Below, piece by piece: positions 11,023 through 19,737 of a DNA stretch of 64,000 nucleotides. Where the stretch lies: assembly GCA_016711925.1 (NCBI GenBank), contig JADJSA010000007.1, positions 1 to 64,000 of the forward strand, written 5' to 3'. The stretch is from Candidatus Methylophosphatis haderslevensis. GTDB taxonomy: Bacteria; Pseudomonadota; Gammaproteobacteria; Burkholderiales; Rhodocyclaceae. The position numbers were made by a program, and so were the translations under genes. Below the pieces are notes generated by a model. The model did not search any database and was not told the origin of the DNA. It saw nothing but the letters and a program-made list of their open reading frames with translations. Within the stretch, counting starts at the first letter, position 1. Each line of letters starts with the position of its first letter.

Positions 11023-12489
11023 TCAGCGCAGCGCGTTGGGAAAGTACATCGCGGTCAGGCTCTTGTCATGGACCGGGCACTCGCCGCCGCTGCTGCCGTA
11101 GTGGCGCCAGTCCCTGACCCAGAAGATGTCGTCGGCCAGTTCGCGCAGACCGATGGTTTCGCGGTCGCCGATCAGCACGCCCTGCACGCGCAGGCCGAGG
11201 TCGTCGCGCGCGGCACGCATGCGCGCGGCGATGGCCGGCGGCGCGCCGAACTCGCCGTCGGAGGCGATCAGCAGATCGGCGCACTGCCAGGCCGAATCCT
11301 CGAGCCGGACCAGCGCGCGCGCCAGCGGCTCGGCGATGTCGGTGCCGCCGTTGTAGCTCTGCGTCATGAAGCCGAGCAGCGATTCGATGCCGGAACAATC
11401 GAGCGACAGCTCGCGCTCCATGATCTCGTCCGGGCCGCTGAACGCATAGAGGTAGCAGCGGCGCTGCTGCCCATGGGCGAGCCGCAGCGCCTCCAGCACC
11501 AATGCCTTGGCCACCCGTTCGGCCGCGCCCTGCATCGAACCGGAGGTGTCGACGCACAGGATCATCGGCCCCATTTCCAGCTTGCGCTCGGGCTGCGGGC
11601 GCGGGGCCGGGCGCCAGGTCTGGCGCTGCACCGCCACCGGCTCGCGCAGCGTGTCGTCGTCCTGGTAGGTGAGCAGGGTGCGCTCGGCGTGGCGCGCAAA
11701 CCAGATCAGGCGCAGGCGCGGATGCGGCAGCAGCACCGCCTCGGAAGGCAACATGCGGCTGACGCGACCGGAACGTTCGATGCCGCGGGTCTGCGCCGGC
11801 AGGTCCGGCACCTGGACGTTGCGCCACTCGGTGACCGTGGTGGTCAGCGCTTCCATCACCTGCACTTGCGGCGCGCTGGAAAGGTCGGGAATGTCGGTCT
11901 GCCTGGCGCGGCCCAGCCTCTGCACCATCGCGCGCAGTTCGGGCATGTCTTCGAGCAGCTTGCGAATCGCGACCAGTTCCTGCCAGGCGCCGGCGCGCAA
12001 CAGGCCGCGCGTCAGATCCCAGCGGTTGAACTTGACCAGCTCGCCGATATCGCCGAATACGAACAGCACCTCGCGCAGTTCGCGCGAAATCGGCTCCCAC
12101 TCGTCGCGAAAACCCTCGGCCGCCTTGCGCGCGGCGGCCCGCTCGTCCATGAATTCGCGGTAGTCGATGATGCGGTCGGTATGCCAGAGCATGCTGCGCA
12201 GCACCTGGTCGGCGATGTCTTCGTGGTGCTCGCACAGCGCCGGCAGGTCGAGTTCGGCCAGTTGCGCGAGCAACAGCGCCAGCACGCTGCCATGCGGCCA
12301 TGCGCAGTGCGCCGGCAATCGCCCGGCCAGCAGTTCGCCGCGCAGCGCCAGCAGCGCATCGAGCCGCGGTGCGGTGCGGCCCAGGCTGTTGATCAGGCCG
12401 CCGAGCCACAGCCCGCGCGGCAGTTCATCGAGCGCGGCCAGCGGCGCGTCGAGCGCGTCGGGATCGAATGACAGGGCGGCGCCACCCAT
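11023..12489 (-). CDS. viaA: ViaA-like VWA-domain protein
   Basis: This is the partner of the RavA-type MoxR ATPase encoded just upstream. The C-terminal half is a von Willebrand factor A domain with the metal-binding MIDAS motif DTSGSM (314-319), followed by NGGTDIAEPL and IASDGEF. The N-terminal half is helical, as in ViaA. In E. coli, RavA-ViaA modulate respiratory complexes and aminoglycoside sensitisation and bind lipids; transfer of that role here is inference. The ATG lies directly next to the stop of the ATPase gene, so the pair is translationally coupled. Confidence 0.85.
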   Translation of the reverse strand: MGGAALSFDPDALDAPLAALDELPRGLWLGGLINSLGRTAPRLDALLALRGELLAGRLPAHCAWPHGSVLALLLAQLAELDLPALCEHHEDIADQVLRSMLWHTDRIIDYREFMDERAAARKAAEGFRDEWEPISRELREVLFVFGDIGELVKFNRWDLTRGLLRAGAWQELVAIRKLLEDMPELRAMVQRLGRARQTDIPDLSSAPQVQVMEALTTTVTEWRNVQVPDLPAQTRGIERSGRVSRMLPSEAVLLPHPRLRLIWFARHAERTLLTYQDDDTLREPVAVQRQTWRPAPRPQPERKLEMGPMILCVDTSGSMQGAAERVAKALVLEALRLAHGQQRRCYLYAFSGPDEIMERELSLDCSGIESLLGFMTQSYNGGTDIAEPLARALVRLEDSAWQCADLLIASDGEFGAPPAIAARMRAARDDLGLRVQGVLIGDRETIGLRELADDIFWVRDWRHYGSSGGECPVHDKSLTAMYFPNALR

Positions 12490-13884
12490 TCAGTCGACCG
12501 CGACCGGTTCGGGCGCGACGCGGTTGTCGACATCGAGCCGCGGCAGCGCGGCGAAGCCGTCGGTCGCGGCGCGCGCCCGCACCTGCAGCGCGACGATGTT
12601 GGCGCGCGTGGCGGCAAGATGCGCCGCGGCGCGCGGAGCGAACTCGGGCGCGATCCACAGGTGGCGCGGCACTTCGTCGGCGAGCTGACCGGCCAGCCGG
12701 TCGAGCGAGGCGAGGTAGGCGGCCAGTTCTTCGAGCGCCGATTGCACCTGCGCCACGCGTGCGGCGATGTGGGTGGCGCCGTAGCGGCGGGTGCGCAGGA
12801 ACGGCGACAGCCGCGGCGCGGCGGCCGCACCCTTGGCGTCATTGGCCCGCTGGTCGACGTTCTGGCTGGCGGTGAGCACGCCGTGCTCGTCATAGTTGAG
12901 ATCGTTGGCGTTGCGCTCGATCTCCAGTTGCGCCTCCAGCGCCTCGACCAGGCGGGTGAAGCGCGCCGGGTTGATCTCGCCCTGCACGCCGAGCGTGCGC
13001 AGGTACCACTCGGCGACGATCGGCGCCTGCGCCGGCTCGGCGGTGGCGCAGAACTGCGTCAGCCACAAATCCCACAGGCTGACCGTATCGCGCGCGTTGG
13101 ACAGTGCCGAGGCCTTGAGCAGGCGCACCGTCTTGTGCCAGCGCCGGTCGGAGACGGCGATATCGTTTTGCGCCAGATGGGCGCGCAGTTGGGCGAGCAA
13201 CTCCACGATCGACTCGGGCAGCCGCACCGCGTCGATCGCCGCGGCGAAGCCGGCCAGTTCGGCCGGGCCGATCTGCTGCTCGGGTGCGATTGCGCAAGCG
13301 GCGTCGGCGGGCAACTGCAGCAGTTCGCGAAAACCCGCATCGCTTACCGGCACGATCGCCACGCGCAGCAGAAAACGGTCGTGGAAGGCGGCGAGCGCTT
13401 CGTCCTGCGGCACTTCGTTGCTGGCGCCGATGACGCTGATCAGCGGGCAGGCGATGCGCTGCGCGCCGTTGTCGAACTCGCGTTCGTTGAGCAAGGTGAG
13501 CAGCGCGTTGAGAATCGCGCTGTTGGCCTTGAACACCTCGTCGATGAAGGCGATCGCCGCCTGCGGCAGAAAGCCGGCGGTCTGGCGTTCGTAGCGATCC
13601 TGCTCGAGCGCGGCGATCGACAGCGGGCCGAACAGCTCCTCGGGCACCGAGAAGCGCGTCAGCAGGCGCTCGAAATACGCGGCGTCGCGAAACGCGCGGT
13701 GCAGCCGGCGCGCCAGTTCGCTTTTGGCGGTGCCGGGCGGGCCGATCAGCAGCAGGTGCTCGCCGGCCAGCGCGGCGAGCAGCGCCAGGCGCACCGGCGT
13801 GGTGCGTTCGACCAGGCCGTGGGAGAGCGCCTCGATCAGGCTGCGCAGGCGGGCGGTGAGGGCGGGCGTGGTGTCCGGGGGCAT
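12490..13884 (-). CDS. ravA: RavA-like MoxR-family AAA+ ATPase
   Basis: The 464-residue AAA+ ATPase has Walker A GPPGTAKS (48-55), Walker B IAFIDE (111-116) and sensor sequence VIGASNEVP. The C-terminal region beyond about residue 300 corresponds to the RavA-specific discontinuous domains. MoxR ATPases act as chaperones with VWA-domain partners, here the adjacent ViaA-like protein. I chose the ATG at 13884 because the longer frame upstream is out of register with family N-termini and enters a REP-like repeat. The stop codon abuts the viaA start. Confidence 0.88.
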   Translation of the reverse strand: MPPDTTPALTARLRSLIEALSHGLVERTTPVRLALLAALAGEHLLLIGPPGTAKSELARRLHRAFRDAAYFERLLTRFSVPEELFGPLSIAALEQDRYERQTAGFLPQAAIAFIDEVFKANSAILNALLTLLNEREFDNGAQRIACPLISVIGASNEVPQDEALAAFHDRFLLRVAIVPVSDAGFRELLQLPADAACAIAPEQQIGPAELAGFAAAIDAVRLPESIVELLAQLRAHLAQNDIAVSDRRWHKTVRLLKASALSNARDTVSLWDLWLTQFCATAEPAQAPIVAEWYLRTLGVQGEINPARFTRLVEALEAQLEIERNANDLNYDEHGVLTASQNVDQRANDAKGAAAAPRLSPFLRTRRYGATHIAARVAQVQSALEELAAYLASLDRLAGQLADEVPRHLWIAPEFAPRAAAHLAATRANIVALQVRARAATDGFAALPRLDVDNRVAPEPVAVD

Positions 13885-14242
13885 GGGCAGGTCCGGTTGC
13901 GGGTCGGATCGATCGGCGATTGTCGCCGCGCCGGGCGGTGCCGCGCCTTGCCCGCGGTCAAGCGACAGCGGCGATTCTAACCCGCGTTGTGTGGCCGCGG
14001 CCGGCCGCAACATGCGCCGGGCCTGCGTGCCGCGTGCCTTGGCGCTCTCCCGCATGGCATGCCGGAGAGCGCCTATCCATGCGGATCTCCGGGCAGTGCG
14101 GCGCGGCCCCGGCTCGCCGGGCCGGCAATCGGCGCGCGGCCTTCGGCCGGCGGAGCATGGCCCGGGGATGCTTGATGCCGGTCAAGGCGCGGCGGGCCGT
14201 CGCCCCCAAGAATGCAGCACTGCACAGAGAGGATTTCGCGCC
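13885..14242. other. Intergenic stretch between ravA and the DUF2249 gene
   Basis: It contains the divergent promoters for the leftward ravA-viaA unit and the rightward DUF2249 gene, and a REP-like palindrome near 14038-14100. No gene is supported. Confidence 0.6.
14038..14100. repeat. REP-like palindromic repeat
   Basis: The unit reads GCGCTCTCCCGCATGGCATG followed by CCGGAGAGCGC, an imperfect palindrome sharing the GGCATGCCGGAGAG core with 5678-5764. A weaker second inverted segment follows (CTATCCATGCGGATCTCCGG). Confidence 0.65.
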
Positions 14243-14479
14243 ATGAGCGATGCCACAAAGGTAATCGACGCCCGCGGCCTGATGCCGCCCGAGCCGATGG
14301 AGTTGACGCTCGCGGCGCTCGACGATCTGCCGCCGGAGGGCGAGATCGTGCTGCTGCTGTACCGCGAGCCGGACCCGCTCTACCTTATCCTGCGCAACAA
14401 CGGCTACACCCATCGCACCGAAGCCCATGACGATGGCACGTTCGCCATCCACATCCGGCACAAGGTTCAGGGTTCGTAG
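14243..14479 (+). CDS. DUF2249-domain protein
   Basis: The 78-residue single-domain protein has the TusA-like fold signature DARGLMPPEPMELTLAALDD, typical of DUF2249. The family occurs next to hemerythrin, NnrS and denitrification genes, and a role in nitrogen-oxide or redox metabolism is suspected but not proven. The ATG is preceded by AGAGAGGA. Its 3' end overlaps the convergent regulator gene by 13 bp. Confidence 0.8.
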   Translation: MSDATKVIDARGLMPPEPMELTLAALDDLPPEGEIVLLLYREPDPLYLILRNNGYTHRTEAHDDGTFAIHIRHKVQGS

Positions 14480-15162
14480 CGCGCCAGGCGGACCGGATCG
14501 TGAATCGTGATCTGCTTGCCCTGCACCGCGATCAGTCCGGCGTGCGACAGCTCCGCAAAGATGCGCGAGAGGGTCTCCGGCGTCAGGTTGAGCCGCGAGG
14601 CGATCACCTGCTTGGAGGTCGGCAAGGCAATCGTCTGCTCGGCGTTCGGGCCGGCCTCGAACGACTCGCAATGCTGCAGCAGGTAGCCGATCAGCCGCTG
14701 GGTGCTCGAGTGCAGGGTGTAGGACTCGACGTCCCGGACCAGACCGTGCAGGCGCATCGACAGCCCGGCCAGCATGCGCCGGGCGAACTGCCGGTCGTTT
14801 TCGAGCAATTCGAACACGGCGTTCTTGGCGATGGTGAGCAACAGCGTGTCCATCAGCGCTTCGGCAAACACCAGGTACGGCCGGTCCATGAACATCACCG
14901 CTTCGCCGAAGCTTTGCTGCGGCCCGACGATCTCGACGACCTTCTCGTTGCCCTGCGCCGAGGAAACCGCCAGCTTGACCTGACCCTGCACCACGACGTG
15001 GAAGCCGCGCGGCAGATCGCCGCGCTGGAACAGGACTTCGCCGCGCGCCAGCCGCTTTTCGCGGGTCGCGGCGGCAATGTGGGCGATCGCCTCGTCGCCG
15101 ATGGTGGCGAACAGCGGCAGTCGGGAAAGCTGGCCGGGGATGTCGATCTTCTCGCTATGCAT
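14467..15162 (-). CDS. Crp/Fnr-family regulator, Dnr/NnrR type
   Basis: The 231-residue regulator has an N-terminal cyclic-nucleotide-like beta-roll (GEVLFQRGDLPRGFHVVVQG), a dimerisation helix and a C-terminal winged helix with ASRLNLTPETLSRIFAELS as recognition region. It lacks the FNR iron-sulfur cysteines. It diverges from nnrS, so it is a good candidate for the nitric-oxide-responsive Dnr/NnrR subgroup controlling NO-related genes. That assignment comes from context plus lack of the cluster. The intergenic space to nnrS is only 74 bp and shows no clear FNR-type palindrome. Confidence 0.85.
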   Translation of the reverse strand: MHSEKIDIPGQLSRLPLFATIGDEAIAHIAAATREKRLARGEVLFQRGDLPRGFHVVVQGQVKLAVSSAQGNEKVVEIVGPQQSFGEAVMFMDRPYLVFAEALMDTLLLTIAKNAVFELLENDRQFARRMLAGLSMRLHGLVRDVESYTLHSSTQRLIGYLLQHCESFEAGPNAEQTIALPTSKQVIASRLNLTPETLSRIFAELSHAGLIAVQGKQITIHDPVRLARYEP

Positions 15163-15236
15163 GGGGTGTCTCGATCCGAGCAAAGATTCTACACGCGGCG
15201 CCACGCCGGCCGCCGCGCACTAGCCCACGTTTGCGC

Positions 15237-16466
15237 ATGCTGAACCTCGCCCACTTCGGCGGCGCCCGGCCGCACCGCCCGGTGTTGTTTGCGGCGCCGC
15301 ATCGGGTGATGTTCCTGTCGGGCGCGCTGCAAACCGTTGGCGCCTTTGCCTGGTGGGCATGGCTGATGGCCGGGCGAGCGGGTGTCGTGCCACCGCCCGG
15401 GTTGCCCTGGCCGGCGGCCTGGCTGCACGGCGCTTTCGCGGTCTATGGCGTGTTTCCGTTCTTCGTATTCGGTTTCCTGATGACGGCGATGCCGCGCTGG
15501 CAGGGGCTGGGCGAGATCGGCGGGCGTTCCTACCTGCTGACGTGGGCGCTGCTGACTGCTGGCTGGGCGCTGTTCCACGCCGGCCTGCTGTGGCCGGCTC
15601 TGTTCGGGCCGGCGTTGTGGCTGGTGCTGGCCGGCTGGATCGCCGGCGTACTGGTGCTCGCCGACGTCGCGTTCGCGCCGGGCGACGACCGTCGTCATGC
15701 GCTGCACGCCTGGGCGGCGCTCGCCGCCGGGGTGCCGGGGCTCGCCTGCCTGATCGGCTACGCCTCGTTCGGCTGGCAGTCCGGTCCGCGCATCGCCGAG
15801 GCGATCGGGGTGTGGGCCTGCCTGGTGTCGCTGTTCATGGTGGTTTGCCATCGCATGGTGCCGTTTTTTTCTGCCAGCGTCATCCCGAAGTACGAGATGG
15901 TGCGGCCCTACTGGGCGCTCGCCGTGCTGGTGGGCGCGAGCATCGTTCATCTGCTTCTGCAGATCGCCGAATTGCCAGCATGGCTTTGGTTGCCCGACGG
16001 CGCCATGGCGGTGGTGGCGTCCTGGCTGTCGTGGCGCTGGAAACTGCGCGAGAGCTTTCGCGCGCGCTTGCTGGCGATGCTGCATCTGGGCTTTCTCTGG
16101 CTGCCGGCCGCGCTGTGGCTGTCGGCGGGGCAGAGCCTTGCGCTCGCCGCGGGGCACACGGTGCTCGGCCTGGCGCCGCTGCATGCGCTGTCGATCGGCT
16201 TCTTCGGTTCGATGCTGGTGGCGATGGTGTCGCGGGTCACACTGGGCCATTCGGGCCGGACGCTGCAGGCGGATGCCGCCACCTGGCATCTTTTTCTCGG
16301 CCTGCAGACGGTGGCGCTGCTGCGGGTCGGCGCCGAACTGTCGGCGTCCGCCTACAATGCGCTGGTGTTGGCGGCGGCGGTGCTGTGGTTGCTGATCTTC
16401 GGCCTGTGGTGCTTCAAGATGATTCCGATTTATCTCAGGCCGCGTGCCGATGGCCGGCCGGGTTGA
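15237..16466 (+). CDS. nnrS: NnrS-family haem-copper membrane protein
   Basis: The 409-residue polytopic protein has about 12 hydrophobic helices. It matches NnrS, a membrane protein that relieves nitrosative stress in denitrifiers, with conserved segments FGFLMTAMPRWQG, CHRMVPFFSASVIP and IGFFGSMLVAMVSRVTLGHS. An upstream TTG at 15231 is possible, but the ATG at 15237 is preferred. The stop TGA overlaps the ATG of the next gene, so nnrS, sirB2 and the hemerythrin gene form an operon. Confidence 0.9.
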   Translation: MLNLAHFGGARPHRPVLFAAPHRVMFLSGALQTVGAFAWWAWLMAGRAGVVPPPGLPWPAAWLHGAFAVYGVFPFFVFGFLMTAMPRWQGLGEIGGRSYLLTWALLTAGWALFHAGLLWPALFGPALWLVLAGWIAGVLVLADVAFAPGDDRRHALHAWAALAAGVPGLACLIGYASFGWQSGPRIAEAIGVWACLVSLFMVVCHRMVPFFSASVIPKYEMVRPYWALAVLVGASIVHLLLQIAELPAWLWLPDGAMAVVASWLSWRWKLRESFRARLLAMLHLGFLWLPAALWLSAGQSLALAAGHTVLGLAPLHALSIGFFGSMLVAMVSRVTLGHSGRTLQADAATWHLFLGLQTVALLRVGAELSASAYNALVLAAAVLWLLIFGLWCFKMIPIYLRPRADGRPG

Positions 16467-16862
16467 ATGGGCTACCTTGCGCTCAAGCATTTTCATGTCG
16501 CCTGCGTCGTATTGAGCGGCGGTGGATTCTTGCTGCGCGGCTTGTGGATGATGGCCGATTCGCCGTATCTGGCCCGACCGTGGGTGAGGGTGGCGCCGCA
16601 CATCGTCGATACCGCGCTGCTGGCCAGCGCGATCGCCCTGAGCCTGCTCTCGCAGCAATATCCGCTGGCGCAGGCCTGGCTGACCGCCAAGGTTCTGGCG
16701 CTGTTCGCCTATATCGGCGTCGGCACCATCGCGCTGCGGCGCGGTCGCAGCCGCCGCGTGCGGGTGCTCGCCTGGTACGTGGCGATGCTGATCTTCGGCT
16801 ACATCGTGTCGGTGGCGCTGGCGCGCGACCCGCGCGGGTTCATCGGCTGGTCGGGGGCCTGA
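16467..16862 (+). CDS. SirB2-family membrane protein
   Basis: The 131-residue protein has four predicted helices and the family pattern KHFHVACVVLSGGGFLLRG near the N-terminus and TAKVLALFAYIGVGTIALRR in the third helix. SirB2 proteins are uncharacterised inner-membrane proteins, often near NnrS or respiratory genes. It begins within a base of the nnrS stop and ends 4 bp before the hemerythrin gene, indicating co-expression. Confidence 0.85.
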   Translation: MGYLALKHFHVACVVLSGGGFLLRGLWMMADSPYLARPWVRVAPHIVDTALLASAIALSLLSQQYPLAQAWLTAKVLALFAYIGVGTIALRRGRSRRVRVLAWYVAMLIFGYIVSVALARDPRGFIGWSGA

Positions 16863-16866
16863 CAAG

Positions 16867-17424
16867 ATGGCAACTTCGCTGATTCCGGTTGCACCGGCCC
16901 TCGACGAGCCGCTGGAGATTCTCTCGGCCTGCCATGGGCGGGTGCTGGCGCAACTGGAAACCCTGCGGCGCCTGCTGGCGCACCTGCCGGCGCAAGGTGC
17001 CGACCAACAGGCGCAGCAGGCGGCCGCCGCGGTGTTGCGTTACTTCGATACCGCCGCGAAGCACCATCACGAGGACGAGGAGATCGATCTGCTGCCCGCG
17101 CTGGAGGCGGCGGTTGCGCCGGCTGACGCACCGGCGCTGGCGCAACTGCGGCAACGTGTTCTCGCCGAGCATGTGCGGCTGGCCGGGCTGTGGGCTGCGC
17201 TGCGGCCTCAGCTTGACGACGTGCGGCTCGGCCTGCATTCGACGTTGGACGAGCAGTCGGTGGTGGATATGGATGCGGCGTATCGGCAACACATCGAGTT
17301 CGAGGAATCGCACCTGCTGCCGCTGGCGCGCCAACTGCTGGATCAGCAAACGCTGCGCGATCTCGGTCGGGCGATGACGCTGCGGCGCAGCGCGCCGCCG
17401 GTCATTCCGGCGACTGGTGGTTGA
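16867..17424 (+). CDS. Hemerythrin HHE domain protein
   Basis: The 185-residue cytosolic four-helix protein carries the expected di-iron ligands in order: an early His (SACHGRVLAQLE), H-H-H-E-D-E-E (about 66-72), EHVRLAGLW and HIEFEESHLLPLA. Family members bind oxygen or nitric oxide or repair iron centres. Placement in an nnrS operon beside two Crp/Fnr regulators supports an NO or oxygen sensing or scavenging role. The 3' end overlaps the convergent fnr gene by 23 bp. Confidence 0.88.
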   Translation: MATSLIPVAPALDEPLEILSACHGRVLAQLETLRRLLAHLPAQGADQQAQQAAAAVLRYFDTAAKHHHEDEEIDLLPALEAAVAPADAPALAQLRQRVLAEHVRLAGLWAALRPQLDDVRLGLHSTLDEQSVVDMDAAYRQHIEFEESHLLPLARQLLDQQTLRDLGRAMTLRRSAPPVIPATGG

Positions 17425-18145
17425 GCAGCTTGCGCATGCCCGGGATATCGATGATGCGGATGTGCTTTTGCTGCACGCTGATGTAGCCTTCGTCCTGGAA
17501 CTTGGAGAAGGCGCGGCTCACGGTTTCGAGCTTCAGACCGAGGTAGGAGCCGATTTCCTCGCGGGTCATGCGCAGGTGGAACTCCTGCTGCGAATAGCCG
17601 CGCGCGACGAAGCGCTGCGACATGTTGAGCAGGAACGCCGCCAGCCGTTCTTCCGCACGCATGGTGCCGAGCAGCATCATCAGGCCGTGGTCGCGCACGA
17701 TCTCGCGGCTCATCACCTTGTGGAAGTTGTGCTGCAGGGCAGTGACCTGGCGTGACAGCTCTTCGAGCTTGGCGAACGGGATGACGCAGACATCGCTGTC
17801 TTCGAGCGCGACCGCGTTGCAGGAATGATGCTCGGTGCTGATGCCGTCGAGGCCGAGAATCTCGCCGGCCATCTGGAAGCCGGTTACCTGATCGCGGCCG
17901 TCTTCGAGCAGCACGTCGGTCTTGAAGAAGCCGGCACGGATCGCGTAGATCGCCTCGAAGCTGTCGCCGGAACGGTAGAGATGGGTGTGCCGCTTGATCT
18001 TGCGCCGCGTGCCGACCATCTCGTCAAGAAGTTCCAACTCGGGGTTCGACAACCCGTAGGGAAGGCAAAGCTCTCTCAGGTTGCACTGCGAACACGCGGA
18101 TTTCAGGTGCCCGATGGTGACCGGAATTGCCGCTTTTTGTTGCAC
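17402..18145 (-). CDS. fnr: FNR oxygen-responsive transcriptional regulator
   Basis: This is global anaerobic regulator FNR. Cys18, Cys21 and Cys27 (CSQCNLRELC) and Cys109 (EHHSCNAV) match the [4Fe-4S] ligands of E. coli FNR. The HTH EIGSYLGLKLETVSRAFSKF carries the FNR-type ExxSR recognition helix. I prefer the GTG at 18145, preceded by GGGGGT, giving 247 residues. A longer form from a GTG at 18175 would start inside the FNR box, leaving no room for its promoter. The gene diverges from hemN. Confidence 0.92.
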   Translation of the reverse strand: MQQKAAIPVTIGHLKSACSQCNLRELCLPYGLSNPELELLDEMVGTRRKIKRHTHLYRSGDSFEAIYAIRAGFFKTDVLLEDGRDQVTGFQMAGEILGLDGISTEHHSCNAVALEDSDVCVIPFAKLEELSRQVTALQHNFHKVMSREIVRDHGLMMLLGTMRAEERLAAFLLNMSQRFVARGYSQQEFHLRMTREEIGSYLGLKLETVSRAFSKFQDEGYISVQQKHIRIIDIPGMRKLLNHQSPE

Positions 18146-18166
18146 GGTATCACTACCCCCGCCCGT

Positions 18167-18180
18167 TTGATCCACGTCAA
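18167..18180. promoter_or_regulatory. FNR box between fnr and hemN
   Basis: TTGATccacGTCAA matches the consensus TTGATnnnnATCAA at 9 of 10 fixed positions. It lies about 55-65 bp upstream of the hemN ATG and about 25 bp upstream of the preferred fnr start. It could serve anaerobic activation of hemN and autoregulation of fnr. Confidence 0.7.
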
Positions 18181-18233
18181 CGTGCCCGCTGCCCGGTTCT
18201 GCGAATCTGCCGCACTATTGGCGCTTCCTTGAC

Positions 18234-19642
18234 ATGACATCTGAGACAACGCAACAAAGCCCGCAGGATCTGGTTTTCGATCCCCAGCTCATCAGACGCT
18301 TCGACGTCAACGGCCCGCGTTATACCTCGTATCCTACGGCAGACCGGTTCGTCGAAGCTTTTGACGCCAGGCCCTCGGCGCATGGCTAGGCAAGCGGTCG
18401 GTCGGAGGCCTCAGCCGACCACTCTCATTATACGTCCATATACCGTTCTGCAACACGATCTGCTACTACTGCGCCTGCAACAAGATCATTACCAAGGATC
18501 ACGGGCGCTCGGCCAAGTACCTGACTTATCTGGCAAAAGAGGTCGCCATGCAGGCGGCGCTGCTGGATGGGAGCCGGGACGCCATCCAGCTTCACCTGGG
18601 CGGCGGCACACCGACTTTCCTTTCGCACGACGAGATGCGCCAGTTGATCGGCAACCTGCGCGAGCACTTCCGTTTCCTGCCCAACGGCGAGTATTCGATC
18701 GAGGTCGACCCGCGCAAGGTGGATTTTGCGACGGTGCAACTGCTGGCCGAACTCGGTTTCAACCGCATGAGCGTCGGCATCCAGGATTTCGACCCTGACG
18801 TGCAGCGCGCGGTCAATCGGGTGCAGAGCATCGAGGAAACCCGCGCGGTGATCGATGCTGCGCGCGCCAACGGATTCAAGTCGGTCAGCGTCGACCTGAT
18901 CTACGGTCTGCCCAAGCAGAATGTCATAAGCTTCAATCGCACGCTCGATCAGATGATCGAGATCCTGCCCGACCGCCTGTCCGTCTACAACTACGCGCAC
19001 CTGCCCGGCCTGTTCAAGCCGCAACGACGCATCGCCGAGGCAGAGTTGCCGTCTGCCGACACCAAGCTGCAGATTCTGTCGCTGGCGATACGCCGGCTGA
19101 CCGAGGCCGGCTACGTGTATATCGGGATGGATCACTTCGCGCGGCCGGACGACGAACTGGCGGTCGCCCAGCGCCAGGGACGCCTGCACCGGAATTTCCA
19201 GGGCTACTCGACCTACGCCGATTGCGATCTGCTGGCTTTCGGGGTTTCGGCCATCGGCAAGGTCGGCCCCTCGTACAGCCAGAATTTCCGTACCGTCGAC
19301 GAGTACTACGACGCACTCGATGGCGGCGTGCTGCCGGTGATGCGCGGCATCGAACTGACGGCCGACGACCTGTTGCGCCGCTCGATCATTCAGGCGCTGA
19401 TGTGCCATTTCGAACTGTCGATCGAGGGCATCGAGGTCGCGCACCTGATCGATTTCAACAGCTACTTTGCCGCCGAGCTTGCCGATTTGCGCGACATGGA
19501 AAGCGCCGGTCTGGTCCGCGTCGACGACCAGTGGATCACCGTGCTGCCGCGTGGCCGCCTGCTGGTGCGCGCCATCGCGATGCTGTTCGATCGCTTCCTG
19601 CGCATCGATCGCGGCAGGGCGCGCTATTCGAAAGTGATCTAG
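18234..19642 (+). CDS. hemN: Oxygen-independent coproporphyrinogen III oxidase, frameshifted
   Basis: HemN is the radical-SAM enzyme of anaerobic haem synthesis. The N-terminus (FDPQLIRRFDVNGPRYTSYP) reads in frame from the ATG at 18234 but hits a TAG at 18387. The remainder reads in another frame: ALGAWLGKR, YVHIPFCNTICYYCACNK with the C-x3-C-x2-C cluster motif, then LHLGGGTPTFL and the HemN C-terminal domain. The switch falls at about 18367-18375 (FDA to QALGAW). A one- or two-base deletion explains it. Joined, the length is near 469, normal for HemN. An FNR box lies upstream. Confidence 0.9.
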
Positions 19643-19737
19643 CCGCCGCAGGCGATCCGGCCACGCGCTCCCGCAGCCGCTGCGGCGCGTGCGCGTAGAA
19701 TCTGCCGCATGTACCTCGTCGCCGCTCAATTTCGCCA

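Noticed and set aside
14467..15162. Dnr-type regulator as a true FNR
   Set aside because: It lacks the N-terminal cysteine cluster; the bona fide FNR lies at 17402-18145.
15189..16865. Long minus-strand open frame of 558 codons opposite nnrS, sirB2 and the hemerythrin start
   Set aside because: Arg/Gln/His-rich composition with no motif. It mirrors well-supported genes on the other strand, an effect of high GC.
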